DNA of 64,000 nt, taken from the NCBI RefSeq assembly GCF_024868665.1, contig NC_079907.1, forward strand, positions 14,782,474-14,846,473, given 5' to 3'. This stretch comes from Triplophysa rosa. Lineage: Eukaryota; Chordata; Actinopteri; Cypriniformes; Nemacheilidae. Shown in pieces: positions 16,954 through 28,899 of this stretch. The notes beneath the pieces were generated by a model. That model saw only the letters and a list, made by a program, of their open reading frames with translations, made no database searches and was not told the DNA's origin. Both the position numbers and the translations under genes were made by a program. Position 1 is the stretch's first letter; every line of letters begins with the position of its first letter.

Positions 16954-17263
16954 TTAAAGCGATAGTTCACCCCAAAAAAATTCTGTCAGCATTTACTACC
17001 CTTGTTTATTTCAAACCTGTATGTCTTTTTTCTGCAGAACACAAAAGAAGATAGTTTGAAAGATGTTGTTAACTGGACCCCATTCACTTGCACTGGTTTT
17101 TGTCCATAATAGAAGTGTATGGGGTCCAGTGATGTTCAGTTACCAATTTTATTTAAAATATCTTCTTTTGTGTTCTGCGGAAGAAAGTCATAAAGGTTTG
17201 AAATGACAAGATGGTGAGTAAATGATGACAGAATTTTCCTTTTTGGGTGAACTATCCCTTTAA
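16954..17263. mobile_element. Palindromic TTAA-flanked cyprinid MITE
   Basis: Starts TTAAAGCGATAGTTCACCC and ends GGGTGAACTATCCCTTTAA, with TTAA at both ends (16954-16957, 17260-17263). The two halves are inverted copies meeting near TGGGGTCCAGTGATG, including AACACAAAAGAAGAT and ATCTTCTTTTGTGTT. TTAA targeting is typical of piggyBac and Kolobok transposases; which one moved it is not decided. Related copies: 55205-55452, 56634-56830, 62826-63463. Confidence 0.85.
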
Positions 17264-17356
17264 AAGAGAAAAGTCAATGTTCCCTGTCACGTATTGCGGC
17301 GGGGAAGAACCCAGATGCAGACAGCAGTGGTGAGGTGTTAACAAAAACGTTTATTC

Positions 17357-19054
17357 TAGGGCTGCAACTAACGATTATTTTAATTGTCGACTAATCTAAC
17401 GATTTTTCTTTTTTTTCGATTAGTCGACTAATCTACCGATTATTTTTATCTAATAAAGATTTTTTGTATTAATCCTTTGGCAAACTTTGCAAATAAACAA
17501 TAAGTTCTAGTATTTTCTTACATTATAAAGCAAATCATACTTTTTACTCCACTACATTTTATAAATAAATATTGTTGTTTTAACATTTTAATCCGTGTTT
17601 ACATTAAAATCACCATCTTTTAATTAAGTAGTTTTCATTTTAAAAGTAAAAAAAATACTGATTTTTTATGTACTTAAGTACTGTATTAAAGGTAAAAAAA
17701 ATGTTTTATTGCACTTATGCTTTTTGTTGTCCTTATGTTGTTCCAATTGCTTCCATTGTTTCCCTCATCTGTAGGTCGCTTTGGATAAAAGCGTCTGCTA
17801 AATGACTAAATGTAAATGTACACACATTAAAAAATGTGTATATGAAATACTAGAGCATGATATATGCTCTGTATTTTTTTCCTCCAAGTAATATCCGACT
17901 CTATTTTCAGTCTCATAATATAATTGAGTAAAAGTAAAATACTACTATCTGTCTCTGTTTATTGTACAAAACTATCACCGTATAAAAGACTCTAATGCAG
18001 AGTGGCGTTAAAGCGAGCCCGCGCACCCGGAACTCAGAATGATGCGCTTAATGCATTCGCTTCGTTATTTACAGTTATGCGCATCCCGGACGCACAATGA
18101 TGCGCTTAAAGCACCTACTCCTTCTGAAGTCCTGGGGATCATTTTGCTCCCCAAAGTAAATAATAGTTAGAACACAACGAGAAGAGATGATATGTTACAT
18201 GTTTAACACATAGTGCGTTGCATCAATCCGACAGTATACAGTTAAATCAGAGGTTTAAAAAGAGTTATTTCGTATGAAGACGCAACATATTCAGACCGCT
18301 TCCAGTGCTTCTAATAAGCTAAGCTACACTCAGCGAGTAACTCAGTCTCTAGCAAAATACATTTTAAACAAAACCATAGACTATCATCTTGTCATTATGA
18401 AGAATAATGAAAACATTGGAACATGTTGGAAAGAGTAGCGTCCTGACCGTCACCGTACACACGCATGCTGACAGTGGAGATTGACAGACAGCACCAGCGG
18501 AGGTCAGAGTTTCTTAATTATGCTATATTGGTTTATTCCTCGCATAAAGCTATCGAATGACATAAAAAGTGCATTGGTGGTTTCATGATAGTCAGTCCTT
18601 TTTGAAGCTTAAGAGTAATTTATGCAGGGTCACAATCTGCAAAGGTTCACATACACTAACTTACACTAGTACAATAGCGTTAATGTAAATCATTAATGTA
18701 AACCGTAGTTTTACATTACAAAAAAGTAATTTATTATGAAAGTCTACATCTACGTGCCCCTCTCCGTCCGTTTGTGATTGCGTGTCCATGCTGTGATGAT
18801 GGCATTCCGGGGGTAAGTTAGGGGGAATTCCTCCGTCCATTCACTAACTTACTGCGTCCGAGGCTCTCGATCGCTTTTTGTCGGGTGAATTATACTTTCT
18901 CTTGTTCTGCTGGTTAATTTACACACGCCCGGGAACAGAAACTGCTATTACAGCAGATAAACGTAAATAATACGAAGCGTCGACGCATTTCACGCACGTC
19001 GATGTATTGAGTAGTCGACGTAATCGACGACGTCGACGCGTCGTTGCAGCACTA
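17357..19054. mobile_element. hAT-type element, 1698 bp, inside the LTR
   Basis: Starts TAGGGCTGCAAC and ends GTTGCAGCACTA, flanked by the 8-bp duplication GTTTATTC at 17349-17356 and 19055-19062. Its first ~280 bp and last ~390 bp match the 622-bp element at 3370-3991; the middle ~1 kb is extra and contains a LINE-tail fragment. No transposase frame is visible. Confidence 0.9.
17735..17820 (+). repeat. L2-type LINE/SINE 3' tail fragment
   Basis: Contains GTCGCTTTGGATAAAAGCG followed by TCTGCTAAATGACTAAATG, the 3' tail typical of fish L2 LINEs and of SINEs that borrow it. Found inside the hAT element; no coding remnant upstream. Confidence 0.55.
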
Positions 19055-19431
19055 GTTTATTCTACACAAAAACAAAACAAAAACTCACAATGGGGTGACA
19101 ATACACTATAACCAAAAGACTTCTCAAAGGATAAACAAAAACTTCCCACAAGGGGGCAAAACGAGAACTAAATATCATAAACAAAACCAACTCACAAAAC
19201 AGGCAAGGTAGGGCAAGACAAGGCAGGAATACGAGGATTACAAGAACACTGACCATGAACAAGGAACGTTTAAACCACATACAGGAAACAATGAACCGAC
19301 ACATGACAGGAACAGAGGCTTTAAATAGGGGAATGCAAACGAGGGATGATTTGGGTTGTTTGGGTTGTTGGGATGTTTGGGTTCCTCGCCACAGCAGAGC
19401 AGTGCAGTGTTGGCTTGCTCACGGGGAGACT

Positions 19432-19640
19432 GCATTTATTTATTTATTTATTTATTCATTCATTTATTTATTAGATATTATTTATTATAATGATCTTGCT
19501 TGGTCTATAAACACCATGCACTGTGCTGTGTTTTACCTTTCTGTGTTTTTCTTATTTGCTCCTGTAAAGCTGCTTTGGAACAATGCACATTGTGAAAAGC
19601 GCTATATAAATAAAATCGAATTGAATTGAATTGAATGATA
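19432..19640 (+). repeat. TTTA-rich run and retroposon tail with GAATT repeats
   Basis: A (TTTA)n-like stretch at 19436-19473 is followed by GTAAAGCTGCTTTGGAAC, GCGCTATATAAATAAAA and short GAATT repeats, as in 3' ends of fish non-LTR retroposons. It lies within the LTR segment, so it is a further insertion or part of that LTR. Confidence 0.45.
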
Positions 19641-20398
19641 ACCCAGGGAGGGTGACGGACAGGTGACAAGGATCAAACACTAAGGAACGAGAGGGCGGGG
19701 CTAGAAGACGCGACACCGGAGAGAGAGAGAATATGGAAGGCCCACAGGGCCAAAACGTCTCTCTCCACATATAACAAGGGATCCTGCCGTGATTCTGCCA
19801 CAAGATCAAGAAAGACATGACAAGATGAGGCAGAATCCCGACAGTTCCCTATCGATACTTTTGATCGATACTACGATGGAGCCCACCAAAGGGGGCGAGG
19901 CTTATAGCTATATAAGCAGACACATCGCTGCAGTGTCCTCAGATCTCTTCTCCTTCAGCGACGACTCTACCTTCGCTACTCAGGACTGATTGCTTCGCTG
20001 TGTGAAAAAATAATTAAACACAAACTTTGTCAGAAAAAGAGCAGTCTTCCTCTTACCACGGGAATCAAACCCCCGCCAGGTGCATTCCTGGCCGTGCTTA
20101 CAAGCTGCATGGTCGTCGCTTCAGTCGAAGTAACCTGAGGACACTGCGGCAATGTGTCTGCTTATATAGCTATAAGCCCCGCCCCATTTGGCGGGCTCCA
20201 TTGCCATAGGTCCATGCAGTTTCGCTGCCATTGGTTTAAAGTTTTACTTTTCACAAACCAATGGCCGTGTAGTTTCACTGCGTTATTGGAAAAAGCTTCA
20301 GTCATCAGAGAAAAAGGAGTTTTCCCATGGCATACTGCTACGCAGTACTCGTTCCCATATCTCAGGGAACCAAGGTTACGTAAGTAACCGAGTACGTT

Positions 20399-22773
20399 AT
20401 GCACTATATAACTGTAATGAATTATGAATTATAATTATGTTTTTACATTGTTAGTTTACTCTGACAACCATGGGAGTTTTATTTCTTGTGTCAAACACAA
20501 CAGATGTTGGCCACAGTGTTAGTGACGGATAGTGTTAGAGACTAACAGCCTATTCACTTTCATTATAAGTACATCAAAAGAAGCAGTTCCATCACTACCG
20601 TACATGTTTTGAATGACACGAGAGTGATTACAAATCAGTATTTTAATTTCTTAAGATAGAAAATTACTTCATGCTCAGCACATTGGGAAGAAAATGCAAC
20701 CCTCCTGTAAACTTATAACAAAGCCATCTGCTATTAGGTGAAAAGGTTCTTGCCTGGTTCACTTCTTTATTGTGGCTTTACGTTTAGCTCTTTGCTCAGA
20801 GGTGGCTTTAATATTACATTTTCTTGCAGATATGAAGGTTCTACTGAAGTATTAGTAGCTCTAGCTAAGTCAGAATAGTGCTGTGCAATTCTGGTTTGAA
20901 CTTCTGACCACAGCAGCAAGATCTTCAGTGGCCATTATAATCAGCCGATTTTGGCTCATCCAGCTTTGAGCACTGGGGTGGTGGTGCCAAAGCTAAACCC
21001 TCCCAGTCTTTTCTGTCACTTATTGTAAACACCAAGAGGGGCTACACTTCTTTAACACGTTAAGATAATAATTGTATAATACATGATATAATTGTAGTTT
21101 AAACTGAATTACTGTTTGTTAGAACAGTATACTCTTATTTCATATTGTAACTACATGTTAATATTGTCATTACATTAGTGCTGCAACAGGATCTATACTG
21201 GACACCATAATCAAGGCCAAATAAATGCAGATATTCTCATAAAGTCAGATTATATAACTATGAAAGGTGACACACAATGTACAAAATGCATAAAATCTGG
21301 GGAAAATGACTAAACAAATGTGTCTGTTTTTTTCTGAAATGGATTAGAAAAAAGAAACTTATCATATTTAATTATAGTGTTGCTTTTCTTTCCTAAATTT
21401 GTAAAGCAGAAGAATTCGCAATAACTATTTTATTGTGAAAAGTGAATAAATAATGCTATCAACACCATCTTACATTTTATTGTCAAAACCATAAATCTAA
21501 AGAAGCAGAAAGAGAATTTGCAACCATTGTGTCACTTAAGGCTACATTTTAAACTGTGGTGAATTATAATTATGATTTTATCATATGAGTCCTGTTAACA
21601 CATTATTAATAATCATGTTTTTATATCCCAGTTATTGTCAATACCAGTATACTGCGACACCTAGTGTGAAATAATAATTGCCTTATACTTTATGAGAAAA
21701 TATAGTACAGTGCATAGAATAATAAGTAAATAGTAAACAAATGATTAATTGAATGTGGATACATAAGATAAGATGTAATATGATTTGATGTAGTATGCTT
21801 GTAGACTGATTTGAGACATTTAGTACTATAATGTACATAATTTGCTGAGGGGTCGAAGAGTAAATCACTATTTTTAAATAACCATTAATTCTATATACTT
21901 TCATGCTTTTTAGGTATATGTGTATGTATTAACTGTAGATTACAGTCTACCACGACATTAGACAGCTCACTTTACTCAACCCCATCCTGGTCTTAGATTA
22001 GACTGAACATTCTATAGATACCCTTTCACTGGTACATACCAGTGTCCACAAAGTCAGTATGCACAGACTTGTGTGGAAATCTGTACCTTGCTCAATATCT
22101 ATCCATTTAAGGCCAACTCCAGATTTATGCAACCTGAATGACATTCAATACTGAATATTTATGTGATGTTAAACTAATAAGGATCCTTCAGTTTATATTT
22201 TATTAAATCATAGCACATGCACTTGCTGAATTTCAAAATCTGCGGTAGACTCTGGGGAAAGACTGCGGCTTTTCACCCACTTTGGTTCATTTGTTTATTC
22301 TTTCATTGACTGCAATGTTTGCAGGGTCTTTACTAACTTTACAGCAGCATTGACAACTATAAGCCATGATTTCACATCAATATGTGACCGCAGATGAGCA
22401 ATTCCATGAAAATGTCAACCTTACCATGAAAAAATAAAGCTTCCACTAAAAGAACAAAATCATTTTTAATTTGTCCATTTAGGCCTGCTTTATATTGTAT
22501 TACTGTACTTCAATAAAAAATTTAAGAAAATTGCCTTGATTTCCCACCCACATCAGGTATACAACAATGCCAAAATTACATTTTCCACCAACCATTTTTC
22601 ATGCTTTCTGAAGAGGGATCAAAGGCTCCCTTTTTCGTACTTTATGTTTAAAAAGGCATTTTGCAGAAAGATGAAGGCATGTCTGAAAAATTAATACACT
22701 CACTCTGTCTTACTATTACTGCCTTGTGAATTTATAATGGCTATAATTAGGATGTCACAACGCCTCACTGCTG
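20399..22773. other. Intergenic, nothing recognised
   Basis: AT-rich DNA without open exons showing conservation, without clear inverted repeats and without tandem structure that I could identify. Confidence 0.45.
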
Positions 22774-24363
22774 TGTCACGTCCATAACGTTTTAAAGTTT
22801 AAGTTTATGTCATATAATAATTACAAATACATATAACTTGAAACTTAATATACAAAGCCAAATATGTATGTTGATGATTTTAAACAACAATTCATCTCAC
22901 TTATTTGCTCTGAACAACCATAATAATTCGTTACGGGCGTGACAGTTTTAAGCACGTAATATTGAATCATGTATCACAGACGCAGATGACATGTTGTGAT
23001 CTGTTTTAAATATCATAATATTTGTACAAATTATTTTACTTTACTAACACTATTAATTAATAACAAATTATGAGAACGTCGATATCATAGGGATATACAG
23101 ATCGCCACACTGTTGTTGTGCTTGCAGCATATCGAATAGCGTTCCCTCGCTTTCTTGCCCGTGTCCTGAGAGACGATCTCGCGTCTCAGACTCATTTGCC
23201 TGTGGGAAGACCTGCTCAGTCACAGAACGCGATATCCGCGCTCTAAACGCGCCATATGCGCATCTTTAAAAGTACACAGAAAGCGAGCATATTCGCGCTC
23301 TAAACGCGCCTCATGCGCATCTTTAAAAGTACACAGAAAGCGAGCATATTCGCGCTCTAAACGCGCCGCATGCGCATATTTAAAAGTAGGGCCTACACAG
23401 AAAGCGAGCACATTCGCGCTCTAAACGCGCCGCATGCGCATATTTAAAAGTAGGGCCTACACAGAAAGCGAGCATATTCGCGCTCTAAACGCGCCGCATG
23501 CGCATCTTTAAAAGTACACAGAAAGCGAGCATATTCGCGCTCTAAACGCGCCGCATGCGCATATTTAAAAGTAGGGCCTACACAGAAAGCGAGCATATTC
23601 GCGCTCTAAACGCGCCGCATGCGCATCTTTAAAAAGGCGAGCATATTCGCGCGCCTCTATAGCAGATCTTTGAAAGTACAATGAACGCGAGATTATCCGC
23701 GCAAACACCGCCACTCCGTCACGGTCTCCTTGAACGCAGACGCTGGTTACACATTAATAATATGTGAAACCATATAACCATAATTTGCAGTGTGGCTGTT
23801 TTGTATGAAGTTGATGAATTTTGCAGCCGAATACTGATATCTCGGAGGACAATATCCGATATCCACTTGAAGTCTCTGATTGTGGTTGTAAAGCATTTGT
23901 TCATGACAACCCGGTGGGCTCGATTTTCCATAGTCGGGTAAGTGCCGGTTTCAGAGCTGTCACGGCCGTAACGGACATATGTCACGGGCGTAACATTGTT
24001 TTTTCCTTATAAATGCAAACACATTTATTAAAACAAAATCAATATTTCATGTTATATAAAGAGCCATGCCTTCTCCATTTGTTGCGTGTTATTGCTTTTG
24101 GTTTGCGCATTTTAATTCACAGAATTTCAACAAAGCTTCCTGTCTCCCAAAAACGTGTGTCTTTTTTTGTCACGTCCATAACGCATTATTTTTTCCTTTT
24201 TTAAAACAGAAAACTCGTGCATATACTGATTTTTTTCTGATGTCTTCACTCTATTGTTAGGGCTGTAGAAAAATATAAACAGATGGTTCAATATATTGGT
24301 AACAAATTAATTTTCTGGGAATTTAAACTTCAAGTTTTGACTGCAATTGTCACATGCATAATG
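22774..24363. repeat. Recurring 16-bp motif TGTCACGYCCRTAACG, both orientations
   Basis: Instances: 22774-22789 TGTCACGTCCATAACG; 22929-22944 reverse (CGTTACGGGCGTGACA); 23958-23973 TGTCACGGCCGTAACG; 23980-23995 TGTCACGGGCGTAACA; 24168-24183 TGTCACGTCCATAACG; 24348-24363, a decayed TGTCACATGCATAATG. They bracket the minisatellite at 23.2-23.7 kb. Such clustered short motifs can be subterminal transposase-binding repeats of a large DNA transposon (for example EnSpm/CACTA type), but no ends were identified. Confidence 0.5.
23221..23700. repeat. CpG-rich minisatellite, 57/64-bp units
   Basis: About seven good units plus degenerate ends. The unit begins CGCGCTCTAAACGCGCC, then GCATGCGCAT, TTTAAAAGTA and CACAGAAAGCGAGCATATT. 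Units are 57 bp or, with an inserted GGGCCTA after AAAAGTA, 64 bp; the order is short, short, long, long, short, long, then a shortened unit and two decayed ones. The array is strongly CpG-rich inside AT-rich DNA. The open frame that crosses it is only a by-product of the repeat. Confidence 0.9.
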
Positions 24364-25395
24364 CTGGAATTACCCAGATGCATTTCAATAGATATTCATG
24401 CATGATTTGTGAATTGCATTCCTTCAGAGCAATGCCCTTCACAAAACACCTTTGTCATTTGCCTGTGGCAAGGTGGGGAATTTGAACACATTTCCTGCTA
24501 GATCATATTAATGTTATACTTGGCATGTAGGTCAAATCAAACCGAGCAGGATATTTTAAAAGGCAAGCAGTTTTTAAAGGCATTTTTAAGATTTTAAATG
24601 CATTAATGTTTGATGTAATCCAAATGACACCAGTGAGTTAATATCTTCTAAAGTGAAACCGTAGGTTTCTGAGGGGAAACTGTTTATTTTCATTTTATTT
24701 AACAAAACTGAAATATAATCCAGATCTAAATTCTAAATTTAAATATGATGGCACATAAATAACTTCAAATCTCATTGGTTCTCATATGTCTCGTGAGTAG
24801 CTGTCATATGCGTGTTTCGCCACAAGATATGCAAGAACAAATAAGATTTAAAGCTTTATTTATTTTTGAAAAACAAAATTCATTTGGGGAGAGCTGTTCC
24901 TTTGAGTGTGTAATGTTAGTGTATATGCTGGACCAGAATTATTTTGTTATCTTGCATCCTCATGGTTAAGAAAGCAATGACTGCAATATAGTTCTCATGC
25001 TATGATAAAGAAAAGTGTAAAAATAAATAGACATGCATCAATTTGAGTTCTCAGTTTAGTAAGAGCAATGTGTGTTGATGGTATTGTCAGGCCTCATTCA
25101 TCAGCTCGTTTGAGCTGTTGTGTTGCAGTCAGACTCAGTCAGGCCCTGAAGTTTAGTGAAGCAGCAGATTCTGGCTCTATTAGCTTCGGGCACTGGGCTG
25201 GTTCTGTGTCTCTCAAAACCCTTTCTTAAAATAGACTTAGTTTGTGACTCCCTGTTAACATTGAGAGTGGCTGTCCATCCTGTTTCGGTTTTCATAATAA
25301 GAAATGGTGATTATGGAAATTGAGAAATCTTTTTGAACCATGCTCCGCAGAGGCTTCACAAAATCTAAAGTATATTTATTATACTATAGTGTTCA
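24364..25395. other. Intergenic, nothing recognised
   Basis: AT-rich DNA between the motif cluster and the tetranucleotide repeat; no supported gene or repeat boundary. Confidence 0.4.
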
Positions 25396-25476
25396 ATCAT
25401 TCATTCATTCATTCATTCATTCATTCATTCATCCATCCATCCATCCATCCATCCATCCATCCATCCATCCATCCAT
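25396..25476. repeat. Compound tetranucleotide microsatellite (ATTC)n(ATCC)n
   Basis: About eight ATTC units pass directly into about eleven ATCC units, a single C substitution having spread through the second half. Nearby reading frames are artefacts of this repeat. Confidence 0.97.
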
Positions 25477-26211
25477 GCTCTATAATCTATGCATTCTCTA
25501 TACAACACATTTTTTATACTTTCTCCTAGTTTATTACGCAGAGACAATTATTTTTACAATTTCCCATAATGATTCTACTAAAGCAGAATTTACACACTTT
25601 TCTGAAGACATGCCAGGACGTGACAGCTCTGTTTATTGGGTGGAGTGTGGGTAGTGTGTGATTTATGCTCTATTTATCTTGTTAGCAAATTACACACCTT
25701 GTTTTTGACCAAAGGTGTTTTTATTTCTAAATGTCAAAAAAAAACCTTAGGTCCTTTTTATTGTTTTAATTACTTTTTATTGTTACGTAACCATAAATGA
25801 AATATTCCAAAAATAACCAATTGTCCCTGTGTGTATTATTTTATTAAATTTACATCATCTGAAAAGTGATGCTATGGATCGTGTAAGCAATTACAGAATT
25901 AAATACATTTCAAAATTAGTTTAAGCCTTCTGTTATGTGCAAAGGTTAGCAATGATTTATATTAACCCCACACCACAAATGTTTTAATATATGATCAATT
26001 ACTTTATTTAAATTATGTAAATAAACAAACTTGAATTGTTACTTAAAATTTTAAATAAAATATTAGGACAAAACATAGATTTTTGATTGGATTGCTGATT
26101 TTTCTGAATTCAAGATGCTGTTGATTCTCACAGATGCTTCAAAAAAACCTAACACCAACCAATTAATTCCAGAAGGCATGTGAAAAGAGTACATGAAAAT
26201 AACTGAAAATA

Positions 26212-27720
26212 TACACTGTAGAGAAATATTGAAAAATTAATTTTACAGAATTTTACTGTTTTATTTTTCGCAAACTTTTCAAATGAGGTTAAAAAAGTCA
26301 AATTACAGAAATAGACTGCAAATTTACAAGTTGGGTGTAAAATGAATAACCAGTCATTTTATTTCACAACAAAATGTCCTTTCTCTGAAAGATACAGGTA
26401 AGGCTCACCATTTTCACAATCTTTTGTTTGTGCTTGTGAAAAATGATGAAAACACATGCCATTTTATTTTACTTTTTCGTGGCGCACCAGCTGCCGGAAT
26501 ATTACCGGCATATTAATGTGTGTGAGGAATATTTAGCAGCCTTAAAGTATGACATTTACTTTTTTCCATTTTTAATTTTTCAATTTCCATCCCATCTCTG
26601 AAAGATAAATGGGGCTCACCATTTTCACAATCTTTTGTTTGTGCTTGTAAAGATGTAAAAACATTAATAACAACATTATTTTAAAAAATATATATATATC
26701 TTTTTCCTAGCGGACCAGCTGACGGAATATTGCCAGAATACTATTGTGTGTGAGGAATACTTACAAATCACACAATACAAGCATTATTCTTCATTTTCAA
26801 TTTCCGTCCCATTTCGGAAAGATTACTGTGGCTCGTCATTTTAACAATCTGTTGTTTGTGCTTGTGAAGAAATGTAAACACGTGTAATTTTACTTTACAA
26901 AAAAAAAGATTTTCCTTTTTCCTGGCGTACCAGCTGCCGGAATATTACCTGAATCTCAATGTGTGTGAGGAATATTTTAAAATAATACAATACAAGCATT
27001 ATTCTTCCAATGTAACATTACTCCATTGTTTATACCTTAGACAAAGGTCAGGTACATGGCCAACGTGACTGGAGATTGTTGTGCCCTGGAAACCAGTGCT
27101 CGACCTCAGAATACACAAGCAAATATCAATCAGATCATTCAGGTGTCAAAACACAGTACCTGTCAGTTGTGGTCACATATAGATTGACATTATCATATGA
27201 TCCCGTCTACCAGTGCTAAATGCAGGAGGTATGTGAAGAGAGATCAGCTGCTTTTGCCTATAGCCCAGTTCACCTCGTAAAGCGTGCAGTCCGAAGACAT
27301 TTACCCCACTGATTTTGTGTTGGTCACGTTCTTTAGCTTCCGTACTTGCTTTACCAGCTTGGTCACAGTGTCCTTGAATGACATCACTGAGGATCCTTTC
27401 TGTAGTATTTTTTGAGAAAGCTTTCAGTTGTCAAATATTAAAGCACATTTTTGATCAGTTTGGGACAAGTGTGGAAAAAACCTGTCAGGTTAAGTGCTTT
27501 TCGTTGTGGTTTACCTTGTGTGTGAATACCAGGGTGATGGAGAAAGATTTAGCAGCCCTAAAGTTAGGATTTGTGAAGCATCTATGGAGCGTGCCACTAA
27601 AAAGACAATTCAGGCTCAAGACTTTGAACGCTGAATTTTTCAATTTCCGTCCCATCTCCGAAAGATTACTGTAGCTCGCCATTTTCACAATCTTTCATTT
27701 GTGCCTGTGAAGAAACAATC
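26212..27720. repeat. Diverged ~210-bp tandem repeat
   Basis: Blocks CTGAAAGAT, then GGCTCACCATTTTCACAATC, TTGTTTGTGCTTGTGAA, ACCAGCTGCCGGAATATT and GTGTGTGAGGAATA recur in the same order starting near 26382, 26594 and 26812, with a later copy at about 27460-27720. Spacing is about 210-220 bp. 27015-27450 is not clearly repetitive. The left edge (ACACTGTAGAGAAA, TTTTACAGAATTTT) resembles the short element at 51832-52028, so this may be an expanded member of that family. Confidence 0.65.
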
Positions 27721-27851
27721 TGTTTTTCATCAATGCCATGCTGTGAGTGTTATGAACTCATTGCATGCATCCTCTATTGGACGGGAAAAATAATATTACA
27801 TTAAATCGTATTGGTATGGTTCCAAGTAGGAAGAGTAAAAACTGCCTAGAG

Positions 27852-28891
27852 CAGTGGTTCTCAAACTGAACTGAAATCCCCCATAAAAGTAATTTACAGA
27901 GCCCTGTTTACTGTGCACTACAGAAAAGTTTTTTTGTGTCCACTATTACTGCTGACTAAAGCCAAGTTCACATAACACAACTTTAAACGTCGGCCGATCG
28001 CTGAGCTGTTCAGACTACATGACTTGCTCTCTGTGAAGTCTGGAGTCTTCAAGTTGTTAATGTGTTCACACTTCGTGACACTACGTAAATGATCTGCAAC
28101 AGGAGGTGACACACTACATGAGCTGTGAACAACTCTGTCACCCAGCGACTCAATCCAGTCCCCAAACCATGTTTTGTCGTGAAAAATCGCGAGAAGTGGA
28201 ACGGAAAATGACACGAAAAACATGCGACATGGGAATTGTTTATGTGAAAATGGACGTTGGAAAGAAATTTGCGCTTCAAGCTGTTTGCTTGATGATCTGC
28301 TCGGAAAAACTTAGAAAAAGGAAAAAAAACAGGATATGGATGAAAGAATGGATCAGCATACGGGGGCAGTTCCGGTGACCTAAACCCATTGCTTGCTGTC
28401 ATTGGGCTGTGGCTCGTCGCGTCACTTGACATCACAGCTCCAGATATTTATCATGCTAGATATTTGTCAGGCATCTGCGAGGCATCAGCGACGCATCAGG
28501 GAGCCTCTTTGATGAGTCATTTACTAGTTCACACATAATGATTGGCGAGCGCTGATTGCACGCTATTTTTCCCCCGATCACAGCCCGATCTGTCGGTGAG
28601 CTCAACGACTTGCAAATCGTGCTTAAAATCACGTAGTGTGAACTTGGAAAAACTTGAAAAACATGAAAAAAACATCTTCTTTAGTTTGAAAACAGCAGGT
28701 AAATAAAAAAGGGTTTTTATTATTAATAATACATTAGAATCAGAGGACGAGGTGTTAAGATAAAGATTCACAGCTCTACTATTAATTTGAGTGTTTATTC
28801 ATGTGAGTTTCTATGGCGGTCATTAGGTGATACTTGGAACGACTAGTTTTATTAAAGGTGGTACTTGATCTGAAAAGTTTGAGAAGCACTG
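27852..28891. mobile_element. hAT-type element with perfect 8-bp duplication, 1040 bp
   Basis: Ends CAGTGGTTCTCAAACT and AGTTTGAGAAGCACTG form terminal inverted repeats with one mismatch. The target duplication is GCCTAGAG at 27844-27851 and 28892-28899. Inside, 27962-28647 is bounded by CCAAGTTCACA and TGTGAACTTGG, a probable second, nested inverted-repeat element. Reading frames here show no transposase motif. Confidence 0.9.
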
Positions 28892-28899
28892 GCCTAGAG

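Larger units (their letters stand above)
17285..19843 (-). mobile_element. Solo-LTR-like element inserted in DIRS copy C
   Basis: Flanked by GTTCCC on both sides (17279-17284 and 19844-19849), a 6-bp duplication of the terminus of DIRS copy C. On minus it begins TGTCGGGATTCTG and ends CGTGACA. Without the hAT element inside it is about 850 bp. It shares its outer blocks (ACCCAGATGCAGACAG, CACAATGGGG, GCAGAATC..GACA) with the LTR-like segments at 9298, 30466 and 31253. No internal retrotransposon domains are present, so a solo LTR is the simplest reading. Confidence 0.6.
17279..20398 (+). mobile_element. Internally deleted DIRS-type element (copy C), interrupted by an LTR
   Basis: Short DIRS derivative: GTTCCC at 17279-17284 continues at 19850-20398. 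Inverted repeats GCTTATAGCTATATAAGCAG (from 19901) and CTGCTTATATAGCTATAAGC (from 20158) flank a short core. The left terminus GTTCCCTATCGA resembles the right-end terminus of copy A in reverse, and the right terminus carries GGGAACCAAGGTTACG and GTAAC blocks like a DIRS left end in reverse. No RT, RNase H or recombinase remains. It differs enough from copies A and B to be another subfamily. Confidence 0.65.

Noticed and set aside
23220..23411. Reading frame with repeated LEREYARFLCTFKDAH-type peptide
   Set aside because: It is a by-product of the minisatellite unit; a 57-bp unit stays in frame by arithmetic, and the 64-bp units break it.
23221..23700. CRISPR-like array
   Set aside because: Units are contiguous and similar over their full length with no unique spacers, and the window is vertebrate DNA.
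25320..25654. Frames across 25.3-25.6 kb
   Set aside because: Created by the (ATTC)n(ATCC)n microsatellite, giving HSFI and HPSI repeats.
27378..28435. Several 80-130 codon frames as small genes
   Set aside because: They lie in the tandem repeat or in the hAT element and change from one repeat copy to the next.
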